Below, piece by piece: positions 24,712 through 33,100 of a stretch of 64,000 nt of DNA. This DNA comes from Sphingobacterium sp. ML3W (GTDB lineage: Bacteria > Bacteroidota > Bacteroidia > Sphingobacteriales > Sphingobacteriaceae): contig NZ_CP107036.1 in NCBI RefSeq assembly GCF_029542085.1, positions 1,302,001-1,366,000 on the forward strand, in the 5' to 3' direction. Within the stretch, counting starts at the first letter, position 1, and the number at the start of each line of letters is the position of its first letter. Under the pieces are notes generated by a model, which worked only from the letters and a program-made list of their open reading frames with translations, was not told the origin of the DNA and made no database searches. The position numbers were made by a program, and so were the translations under genes.

Positions 24712-25458
24712 CTAAAAGTTTCTCGTTGATCTATCCGAATGATCTTGCTGCCTCCGCCTGAGCCTGTAAAATCCGAGTAGTAAGCGGTCATAAAAAAGTG
24801 CAACCAGTAATATGATCACAGGCAATAAAAGTGTCTTCCTCTCAAACCAGCCATATATAAATGCCCCCATTATACCGCCTAGGAAAAAACCAGCAATGAT
24901 GATGATCTTGAGCAGGATACCTCTTTTTAAACGCTTTCGTTCATTTACTTTCTTATAGAAAATCGTTTGGGACAACTCAATTCCTAAGTCTGTAAACAAT
25001 CCCGTTAAATGCGTCGTGCGAACAACCGACCCTGATATTTTGGTTACCAGCGCATTTTGCAATCCCATAGCAAGCAAAAGCGTACAGGATAGCCAAACAG
25101 AGGTGTTGGAACTGGGGATATTAAAAAGTGATACGAATGCAAGTAAAATAATTTCAATGCCGATGGGTATACTATACGAAAAATGCGCCGTTCCCCTGGA
25201 TGTAAGTTCCATCGTCGTATTGGCTAAAAATGCACCTAATAGAAAGGAAATGACGTAAAGTATGCTCAGCAGGGCAAACAGGTAATTATTTCGATAAAGC
25301 TCCTCCGAAAAAAAAGCAAAGTGGCCAGTTACATTTGTTGTCAATGTTTTAAAGGAAAGTACTCCCACGATATTCACTATTCCGGCTACTATGGACAATA
25401 ATGCAGCTAATTGCACATTATGGATATAATTTCGCCCCTTATCTCGATGCCTAAACAT
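24712..25458 (-). CDS. YoaK/DUF1275 family membrane protein
   Basis: 248 residues with six or so transmembrane helices. Family features: SIVAGIVNIVGVLSFKTLTT near the start, NVTGHFAF, LLAMGLQNALVTKISGSVVR and THLTGLFTDLGIEL. DUF1275 proteins are proposed membrane transporters of unknown substrate. The C-terminus is arginine-rich (FYRLRRRQQDHSD). Confidence 0.85.
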   Translation of the reverse strand: MFRHRDKGRNYIHNVQLAALLSIVAGIVNIVGVLSFKTLTTNVTGHFAFFSEELYRNNYLFALLSILYVISFLLGAFLANTTMELTSRGTAHFSYSIPIGIEIILLAFVSLFNIPSSNTSVWLSCTLLLAMGLQNALVTKISGSVVRTTHLTGLFTDLGIELSQTIFYKKVNERKRLKRGILLKIIIIAGFFLGGIMGAFIYGWFERKTLLLPVIILLVALFYDRLLLGFYRLRRRQQDHSDRSTRNF

Positions 25459-25491
25459 TATGCTGCTTTCACCTACTATTTTATTGTACTA

Positions 25492-25506
25492 CCTTATTAT
25501 ATAAGG
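25492..25506. promoter_or_regulatory. palindromic operator candidate upstream of YoaK-like gene
   Basis: CCTTAT-TAT-ATAAGG, a six-base inverted repeat, lies 34 bases upstream of the start at 25458. It may bind a dimeric regulator; otherwise only AT-rich sequence is present here. Confidence 0.25.
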
Positions 25507-25588
25507 AATAAGTCCAATTTACCTTTTTTAATAACGAAATGCAATAAATAAGCAATCATATATTGAGAACGATACGTTTACTTAAGAT

Positions 25589-25623
25589 TTTGCTATTCAA
25601 TCCCTGATTATTTTATACTTTTG
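25589..25623 (+). promoter_or_regulatory. putative promoter of the GAF protein gene
   Basis: TTTG at 25589 and TACTTTTG at 25616, separated by 23 bases (slightly longer than the usual 19-21). The start codon is 43 bases downstream. Confidence 0.45.
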
Positions 25624-25665
25624 TGTGTATCCAATAATTAGCTAATTTTTTCAGAAACAAGCGCT

Positions 25666-28005
25666 ATGCAGTTTAACTTCACCTTTGATTCCAGTCCTTT
25701 TAAGACCCTGATTGCTTTTCATAAGATTATCAAATCTTTTGAGGAAACGGCATTGTCCGAAGTTGAATTCCAGGCTACTTATGCTAAATCTTTGCTCAAA
25801 GAAATCGAAAAATATCCGGCACTTGTCGACGGTATCGAAAATAAAGCGGATTTACATCCCTATGAGCCTATTATCAAAGTACTTTTGGCGGATCTATTTC
25901 CAAGATCACTGACGAAAAATGAAATCAAGGCCATTACAATTCCGTTCTATTTATATACCTTCAATCATAGCGAACGTTTAGACAAGATCCTTCATGATGC
26001 CGGCGATCATTATGATTTTAGCTACCGCGATATCTCGCCGGATACCTATTATATTCTAAATTGCTGTATGATCATCAGCCAGTACTATGGTGTTAAAGTT
26101 GATGCGATGGATACGCCGATATTCCTGGATATTCCAGATAAAAATAACATTATGCATCATTACAGGGTGCTGTTCAATGCAGATTTTATGGATATTATTC
26201 CTACAGATCGCGCAGTGAAACTTTCCGAAGAAGACATCATTCAGCTGATTGACAATTTTTCGGATATCGCCCTCTGGAAATCTAAATTTCCTGAGCAGAG
26301 CTGGATACTGAAAGGATTTTCCATTATGACCCTTTTTGATGCGACGACGGAGAATGCTGTGTCAAGCTTCAAAAGTAACTTATTGCTCGAAGACAAGACG
26401 GTCCAGATGGAAGAAATTCAGGGTATTTTCAGATCTATTTACAAAATAGACGATCTGCGGATCGGATTGACCTCCTTTGAAAAAGTCAGGGAGGAGTTTA
26501 ATTTGAGAATTGTCGAAAAACAGCTGTACAGCCATCTCCTCTACGATTCCACTATAGCCGAATGTGAGGAAATGCTCTGTAATGAAACATTGGAAAGCCT
26601 GCTAAGCAAAGAAGAACTTCTGGTTGTTCCAGACATTGATAAATTACCTACGACGGATCCAAAAAAAGCGTTTTTTATCAACAAACTGAAACAGCAGCAT
26701 GTGAAGAGCTTTATCTTTGCCCCCCTGATACAGGACAACAAAGTGCTTGGCATATTGGAAATGTCCTCATCCAGGGTGCGCGCACTGAATTCGGTCAATG
26801 CGAATAAGCTCGATGTTGTCTTACCTTTTATCAAAGACAAAGTATCCAAGGCATTTTCTGAAACGGAAAATCAGATTGAGGCGATTATCCAAAAAGAATA
26901 TACCTCAATTCATCCCAGTGTCAAATGGCGCTTTCAGGAAGAGGCGATCCATTACCTAAACGATAAAGCTTTTGGAAAGGATTATACGCTACAGGAAATC
27001 GTTTTTGAACATGTTTATCCACTCTATGGCCAGATTGATGTACAGGGCTCTTCAGAATCCAGAAATCAGGCGATTAAGCAGGATCTGATTCATCAGGCGA
27101 CTGAATTGATCACGCTGTTTACCGCTATCAATCAGGAATACAAATTACCGCTGTTTGAGCAGAAAATCTTTGATCTGGAGCGAAACCTCGAGACACTTGA
27201 CAAATCCTTATCAAACGATACCGAACAGGTTATTCTGGATCATTTTAATCTCGACGTACATCCCATTCTGGACAACTTTCGGAAAAACAATAAAAATAGT
27301 TCCATTGTCAAGGCAATCGATACCTATTTCGACCGGATAAATCAGGCTATTGGCGGACTTTATGAGGCACGGCAGGATTACGACAACTCGATCACGCTGA
27401 TCAATAAGAAGTTGGTGACTATCCTTGACGAAAAGCAACTAGAGGCCCAGGAATACTTCCCGCATTATTACGAGCGTTATAAGACCGACGGTATTGAGCA
27501 CAACATGTTTATTGGCGCTTCCATCGCACCGGACAAAATTTTTGAGCTCTATTACCTCAAAAATTTACGTTTATGGCAATTGCAGGTCATGTGTGAAATG
27601 GAAAGCCAGTTTAGGGTACTCCAACCCGAACTACCCCACCAGTTGGAGGTGACCTCCCTGATTCTGGTCTTTGCAACGCCGATTTCCATCCGTTTCAAGA
27701 TGGATGAAAAGCAGTTTGATATCGATGGCTCCTACAATGTACGTTATGAAATCGCTAAAAAACGTATTGACAAGGCGAAGATCAAAGGCTCTACAGAGCG
27801 TATCACCCAAAAAGGCAAACTGGTCATTGTCTATTCCTATGGACATGAAGAGACCGAATACTTAGGCTATATCAATTTACTGCAGCACAAAGGCTTATTA
27901 AATGACGATATCGAAAAATTTGAGGTCGAGGATCTACAAGGACTGATCGGTCTTAAAGCCATTCGCGTTGGATTTCGTGTGCAAGACAATCTTCTAACGG
28001 ACTAA
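25666..28005 (+). CDS. large GAF-domain protein without visible output domain
   Basis: 779 residues, soluble, no signal peptide. A GAF-like module is recognisable near residues 285-405: LLSKEELLVVPDIDKLPT, KSFIFAPLIQDNKVLGILEM, LDVVLPFIKDKVSKAFSE. The remainder is helical and unassigned, except for the C-terminal strand-rich part (VRYEIAKKRIDKAKIKG). Similar multi-part GAF proteins occur in Sphingobacteriaceae, and no kinase, cyclase or DNA-binding motif can be seen. It stands alone, converging on the HxlR gene with 14 bases between ends. Confidence 0.68.
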   Translation: MQFNFTFDSSPFKTLIAFHKIIKSFEETALSEVEFQATYAKSLLKEIEKYPALVDGIENKADLHPYEPIIKVLLADLFPRSLTKNEIKAITIPFYLYTFNHSERLDKILHDAGDHYDFSYRDISPDTYYILNCCMIISQYYGVKVDAMDTPIFLDIPDKNNIMHHYRVLFNADFMDIIPTDRAVKLSEEDIIQLIDNFSDIALWKSKFPEQSWILKGFSIMTLFDATTENAVSSFKSNLLLEDKTVQMEEIQGIFRSIYKIDDLRIGLTSFEKVREEFNLRIVEKQLYSHLLYDSTIAECEEMLCNETLESLLSKEELLVVPDIDKLPTTDPKKAFFINKLKQQHVKSFIFAPLIQDNKVLGILEMSSSRVRALNSVNANKLDVVLPFIKDKVSKAFSETENQIEAIIQKEYTSIHPSVKWRFQEEAIHYLNDKAFGKDYTLQEIVFEHVYPLYGQIDVQGSSESRNQAIKQDLIHQATELITLFTAINQEYKLPLFEQKIFDLERNLETLDKSLSNDTEQVILDHFNLDVHPILDNFRKNNKNSSIVKAIDTYFDRINQAIGGLYEARQDYDNSITLINKKLVTILDEKQLEAQEYFPHYYERYKTDGIEHNMFIGASIAPDKIFELYYLKNLRLWQLQVMCEMESQFRVLQPELPHQLEVTSLILVFATPISIRFKMDEKQFDIDGSYNVRYEIAKKRIDKAKIKGSTERITQKGKLVIVYSYGHEETEYLGYINLLQHKGLLNDDIEKFEVEDLQGLIGLKAIRVGFRVQDNLLTD

Positions 28006-28019
28006 GGTAACAATTAGTA

Positions 28020-28337
28020 TTAAAACTTATGATTGATACCAAATTGTATGATTTGATTGATCACTGGAAGCAGTTCTTTTCCGATATCTGTCAGCATATA
28101 TTCCACTTTTGGAGGTATTTCAGCATAGGATTTTTTATGAACGAATCCCTTATCGCATAAAAACTTAAGTTGACTGATCAGCATTTTTTCACTGATCCCT
28201 ACGATGCAGCGTTTCAGTTCGCCATAGCGGACAGTGCGTTCATTGATCTGGAAAATTATCAGCATGGTCCATTTTCCACCTATGATTTCAAGCGTTTTTC
28301 GTAGTGGACAGTTCTCGTCAGAAATATTTATATTCAT
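28020..28337 (-). CDS. HxlR-family regulator
   Basis: 105 residues with the HxlR pattern: CPLRKTLEIIGGKWTMLII (Cys10 near the N-terminus, often a redox or electrophile sensor), VGISEKMLISQLKFLCDKG and the wing YAEIPPKVEYMLTDIGKELL. It is divergent from an NTF2-like gene, with a TAAGTA-CCC-TACTTA palindrome between, which is a plausible operator for it. Confidence 0.92.
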   Translation of the reverse strand: MNINISDENCPLRKTLEIIGGKWTMLIIFQINERTVRYGELKRCIVGISEKMLISQLKFLCDKGFVHKKSYAEIPPKVEYMLTDIGKELLPVINQIIQFGINHKF

Positions 28338-28374
28338 TTTATCTAATTGACAGTCAGCTATTCTTAATCTGAGG

Positions 28375-28402
28375 TAAGTACCCTACTTATAGGTAGGTAC
28401 TT
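28375..28402. promoter_or_regulatory. HxlR-type operator palindrome
   Basis: TAAGTA-CCC-TACTTA at 28375-28389 is a perfect 15-base palindrome. It is followed by a second half-site GGTACTT pairing with AAGTACC (28376-28382 / 28396-28402). A candidate promoter for the + strand gene (TTG 20 bases upstream of GACATTTG) starts immediately after, so binding would block that promoter. Confidence 0.6.
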
Positions 28403-28464
28403 GTGTATAAGAATGCTAAATTAGACATTTGTACAATATTAATACAGTTTAAAATTAAGATGAT

Positions 28465-28869
28465 ATGTCAAAAAATGTAATGATTGTTCAATCCTATTTT
28501 GATGCCGTAGCCAATGGAGACTTTGCTACAGTAGGAAGCTTATTTGCAGATGATATCCTCTGGCATCAGCCTGGCGATGGGATCCAATCCGGAACCTATA
28601 GCGGAAAAGAGGCAGTATTTGCCCATTTAGGCAATTTTATGAAATGGAGCAACGGTAAATTTGCCATTGATGCAATTGATTACCTGAGTAGCAATGCCAA
28701 CCTTGTCACAGCTTCAATCCATTTCAAAGCAACCGGGAAAGATCAACAACTTGCCATGAAAGGTGTAGACCTATTGCGTATCGAAGAAGGCAAGATCAAA
28801 GAAGTCTGGTTGTTTTCGGAGAAAATTGAAGACGAAGATGCATTCTGGAACAATGCTGCAAAAAAATAG
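28465..28869 (+). CDS. NTF2/SnoaL-like protein
   Basis: 134 residues with the NTF2-like cone fold pattern: NVMIVQSYFDAVANGDF, VGSLFADDILWHQPGDG, KEAVFAHLGNFMKWSNGK and IEEGKIKEVWLFSEKIED. Typically small ligand-binding or detoxifying enzymes. It is divergent from HxlR and likely its target: HxlR regulators often control oxidoreductases or such stress proteins (inference). Its stop codon lies in the left arm of a bidirectional terminator. Confidence 0.88.
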   Translation: MSKNVMIVQSYFDAVANGDFATVGSLFADDILWHQPGDGIQSGTYSGKEAVFAHLGNFMKWSNGKFAIDAIDYLSSNANLVTASIHFKATGKDQQLAMKGVDLLRIEEGKIKEVWLFSEKIEDEDAFWNNAAKK

Positions 28870-28923
28870 TCAATTTAAAGCGGGAACGCAGTTGACCATT
28901 CCCGCTTTAAATTGACTATTTTT
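28862..28923. terminator. 25-bp perfect inverted repeat, shared terminator
   Basis: Perfect arms of 25 bases (28862-28886 and 28899-28923) around a 12-base loop, with A-run on the left and T-run on the right. It occupies the entire 53-base gap between convergent genes and contains the stop codon of the NTF2-like gene. It touches the stop of the response regulator on the other strand, so it serves both. Confidence 0.88.
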
Positions 28924-29285
28924 CACGCCCGCAACAGTTTGTCTACCAAAAAATATAGATCATCCAGATCAAAAGGCTTTGCCAAGAACCCATCTGCTCC
29001 ACAGTCCCTGGCTGCCTGTTCACCCAATGAGCTTGCCGACATTATGATCACGGGCAACTGGCTGAATTTTTCCGAATTGCGAATTTCCCGTACGATCGTA
29101 TCACCAGAAACCTTTGGCATCTGGAGATCCGTAAGCAACAGATCAGGCCTAACGGCATCTATAAGGGGCATTATTTCCATATTTTTTGTTGTTGCGATAA
29201 CATCGGTTTTATCATTTGTCAAGGCTAGAGCTAATACATCTAAGATTAGGGCCTCATCATCGCAAATAATTATTTTTTTGCTCAT
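28923..29285 (-). CDS. stand-alone receiver protein (CheY-like)
   Basis: 120 residues, only a receiver domain: CDDEALILDVL with the acidic pair, phospho-acceptor Asp53 in LLLTDLQMPKVSG, Ser/Thr and Lys in IIMSASSLG and FLAKPFDLDD. No output domain is fused, so it must act by protein contact in a phosphorelay. No hybrid kinase lies in the window next to it; the nearest kinases are bphP and the 401 kinase. Confidence 0.9.
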   Translation of the reverse strand: MSKKIIICDDEALILDVLALALTNDKTDVIATTKNMEIMPLIDAVRPDLLLTDLQMPKVSGDTIVREIRNSEKFSQLPVIIMSASSLGEQAARDCGADGFLAKPFDLDDLYFLVDKLLRA

Positions 29286-29628
29286 CTTTGATTTTTTAGT
29301 GCCACTGCAATGATTGATAAAATATAGTTTATATCATCTCACTTTGAGATTTCATAAGATAGACAATAGGTTAATCTAAATAGTTCTAATAAAATAGCTA
29401 TATTTTTTTGCCACCAGCAGAAACGAAACGCTGTCGACTATAGAGCAGACTACAGATCTGTTCGTTTGGAAGAGGAAAAAACTACTGACCAAACCTAACA
29501 GCAACATGATGAAAGAGTCGACATACAAATATGACTTTCATGATGTAGCTTTCTCTTGCGAAGGAAAAACAAAAAACTTCAGACAGTACCGATACAATGA
29601 ATTATTATTTTTAATAACTTTGTTTAGG
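29286..29628. other. gap without a recognised gene
   Basis: 343 bases between the receiver gene and the small exported protein. It is AT-rich. An in-frame extension of the downstream gene to 29506 is possible but gives a polar leader ahead of the obvious signal peptide. TAACTTTG at 29615 is an exact -7 match only seven bases from the ATG at 29629, which would give a leaderless transcript. Confidence 0.45.
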
Positions 29629-30024
29629 ATGAAAAGATTGCTTGCTATATGCTTTTTGACGATTTATATCGCGTCCGCAACTGAAATTTCGCAACTGCTG
29701 AGATTTCCGCTGCTGATAGAGCATTATTTTGAGCATAAGGAGAAGAACCCAGCGCTGTCTGTAGTTGATTTTTTAAAAGTGCACTACAATGGTGATCATC
29801 TGCAGAACCATCCACATGATGATGATTATGACGAAGACCAACGACTTCCCTTTATGATGCACACAACATCTTATAGTGTTGTTTTTGTGTGCCCGCCAAT
29901 TGTCAAGATCGAAATTGAAAACAGGTCCCTACCTGAAGAAATTGATAATACACCAGTCCGGAATGATCAGTTTGTAGATGATACATTCCTCAATTCAATA
30001 TGGCAGCCGCCAAAATTCTGTTAA
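29629..30024 (+). CDS. exported His/Asp-rich small protein upstream of metal pump
   Basis: 131 residues from MKRLLAICFLTIYIA; a longer frame from 29506 is open but the signal peptide marks this start. The mature part contains LLIEHYFEHKEKNPALS and a metal-binding-like cluster HNHP-type HPHDDDYDEDQRLPF, then strands VFVCPPIVKI. This protein type commonly precedes heavy-metal RND pumps in Bacteroidota. A periplasmic metal-binding or chaperone role is inferred from the acidic/His cluster and position. Confidence 0.72.
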   Translation: MKRLLAICFLTIYIASATEISQLLRFPLLIEHYFEHKEKNPALSVVDFLKVHYNGDHLQNHPHDDDYDEDQRLPFMMHTTSYSVVFVCPPIVKIEIENRSLPEEIDNTPVRNDQFVDDTFLNSIWQPPKFC

Positions 30025-30183
30025 TCAGACCCTCTTCTTATTATTTCGGATGAAGAATCCGCTATACGACGTTTTGTTATCGGTAAGAGCGCAATTCCCT
30101 TTATTGGTTGATCGCCCCTGCTCCATCGTTGTATAGGCATTTATCTTCATCAAGGATTTACGATTTAACAGAATCTATTTATT

Positions 30184-33100
30184 ATGCTTACGAAAATCAT
30201 TGAGTTTTCTGTCAAGAACAAACTCATCGTTGCATTATTGATTTTGGCCTTAATCGGTGTCGGTGCTTACCAGGTGACTAAATTGCCTATTGATGCCGTT
30301 CCCGATATTACCAACAATCAAGTGCAGGTCATTACCATTGCGCCCTCTTTTGGAGCGACAGATATCGAACGGCTGGTTACCTTCCCGATTGAACAGGCCA
30401 ACAGCAATATTGCTGGATTACAGGAAATCCGGAGTTTTTCCAGATTTGGGCTATCCCTTGTAACCATTGTATTCGAAGATAATATTGATATCTATTGGGC
30501 CCGGCAGCAGGTCGCCGAACGGCTCCAACAGGTACAGCAGGAAATTCCACAGGGCATAGGCCAACCTCAGCTAGGGCCTATTTCTACGGGTCTCGGCGAA
30601 ATCTACCAATACGTCGTTCGCCCCCAACAGGGGTACGAACGGAAATATAATGTGACAGCGCTGCGTACCATCCAGGACTGGATTGTCAGACGGCAACTAC
30701 TCGGTGTCAAGGGAGTTGCTGAGGTCAGTAGTTTCGGAGGAAAACTCAAACAATATGAGATTGCGGTAAATCCTGACCGGCTAAATGCCTATGGGGTTAC
30801 AATTAACGATGTCTTTGATGCACTTAATACCAATAATCAGAATACTGGTGGTGCGTACATTGAAAAGGGACCGACAGTCCTCTACATTCGGAGCGAAGGA
30901 CTTGTCGGCACCATAGCGGATATCCAAAATATTGCCATCACAAGTAAACAAAACGACCTCCCTATTTTTATCCGCGACATTGCTGAGGTAAAGACTGGCT
31001 ATGCAACGCGATACGGCGCAATGACCTATAACGACAATGGTGAAGTTGCCGGTGCGATCGTGATGATGCTCAAAGGGGCCAATAGCAGCCAGGTCATTGC
31101 TGATGTAAAAGCCAAAGTGGAAGAAATTCGAAAAACACTGCCCAAAGGAGTCATCATAGAGCCATTTCTTGACCGCACCAAGATGGTCAACAATGCCATC
31201 AATACCGTGCAGACAAATCTTTTGGAAGGCGCGCTAATTGTCGTTTTTGTGCTCGTGCTATTTCTGGGCAATATACGGGCTGGACTGCTCGTCGCTTCCG
31301 TCATTCCTTTGGCCATGCTCTTTGCCATCTGCATGATGAACCTGTTTGGTGTCAGTGGCAACCTGATGAGTCTGGGAGCACTGGATTTTGGGTTGATCAT
31401 TGACGGAGCGGTAATCATAGTCGAATCAGTGATGCATCAGCTCCTGCAACAGCAGCGATTTAAAAGCCTACTCAGAGTGTCGGCTGCAGAAATGGATAAT
31501 ATGGTCACAGTATCTGCCGGCCGGATGATGAACAGTGCAGTATTTGGACAGATCATCATTCTGGTCGTGTACCTTCCGATCCTGACGCTGGAGGGAATCG
31601 AAGGTAAGATGTTCAAACCCATGGCCGAAACGGTCGCGTTTGCTTTATTGGGCGCGTTCCTCCTATCTCTCACCTATATTCCGATGATGAGCGCAATATT
31701 ACTACGGGCCAGAAGTAGCAAGCCTTCCCTTTCGGACAGGCTGATGAAAAGGCTGGAAAAGATCTATGTTCATGTACTGCTCAAAGTACTTCGGTTTCCA
31801 AGAGTTATTTTTGCAGTTGTCATTTCATTTTTCATTCTGGCTATCATCATTCTTAGCCGTTTGGGAGGCGAATTTATTCCGTCACTGGAGGAAGGAGATT
31901 TTGCGGTAGATACACGTGTCCTTCCCGGGAGTAATCTAACGACAACGATTGAAAGTACCCAGAAGGCCGCCCATATTTTAAAAAGCCGTTTTCCAGAGGT
32001 AGAAAAAGTAGTGACTAAAATAGGTAGCGGTGAGGTTCCGACTGACCCCATGCCCATGGAAGCCTCAGATATGATGGTTATCCTAAAGGACAAGAAAGAA
32101 TGGACCTCGGCCCATACATTTCCTGAACTCGCCAAAAAAATGGGCAAAGCATTGACGGATGTTCCCGGTATTACGGCCGGTTTTCAGTACCCCGTACAAA
32201 TGCGGTTCAATGAACTGATGACAGGTGCCCGCCAAGATGTCGTCCTCAAAATATTTGGTGACAATCTGGATTCACTGGCGCTACATGCCCAGAAGATAGG
32301 CAAAATTATAGAAACGGTTCAAGGTACTCAAAATCTCTATATTGAGCCTATTGCCGGACTTCCACAAGTCGTGATACAATACAATCGTCCCATGATCGCA
32401 CAACATCATCTTTCCATCGCTGAAGTCAACAAGACGATCAATACAGCCTTCGCAGGACAGCCTACAGGTTTGGTTTTTGAAGATGAAAAACGCTTTGATA
32501 TGGTGGTGCGTATGGACACCAGTGACAGGAAGAATATGACCGATGTCCGCAATCTCCTGATCCCTACGCCTGCTGGCAATCAGATTCCACTCTCGCAGTT
32601 GGCTAGTGTAGCGATCGTTCAGGGACCTAATCAGATCCAACGCGAAAACGCGCAACGTAGGATTGTAGTGGGGTTTAACATCAAAGATCGAGATGTGCAG
32701 AGTATTGTACACGACCTGCAAGCTAAGATCGATCAAGAGATCAAACTGCCGGCAGGCTATTCCATCAAATATGGGGGCTCTTTTGAAAACCTCAACAATG
32801 CCAAACAGCGCTTACTTATTGCTGTTCCTATCGCATTGGCACTGATCTTTATCCTATTATTCCTTGCTTTTAAATCAGTTAAGGAAAGTTTGCTTATTTA
32901 CAGTGCTATTCCACTTTCCATTATTGGTGGAGTCTTTCTGTTGGCACTACGCGGAATGCCTTTTAGTATCAGTGCCGGAGTTGGATTTATTGCGCTATTT
33001 GGAGTTGCTGTCCTGAATGGCATTGTACTGATATCGGAATTCAATAGACTTCAAAAAAGTGGCATACATAATATTGTACGCATAGTGGTGGACGGAGGCG

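Noticed and set aside
24185..24715. 176-codon + strand frame
   Set aside because: Antisense shadow of the small membrane protein gene at 24160-24606; composition is that of a reverse-strand frame.
29506..29628. N-terminal extension of the His/Asp-rich protein
   Set aside because: The extension places about 41 polar residues before a clear signal peptide, which is unlikely in an exported protein; start set at 29629.
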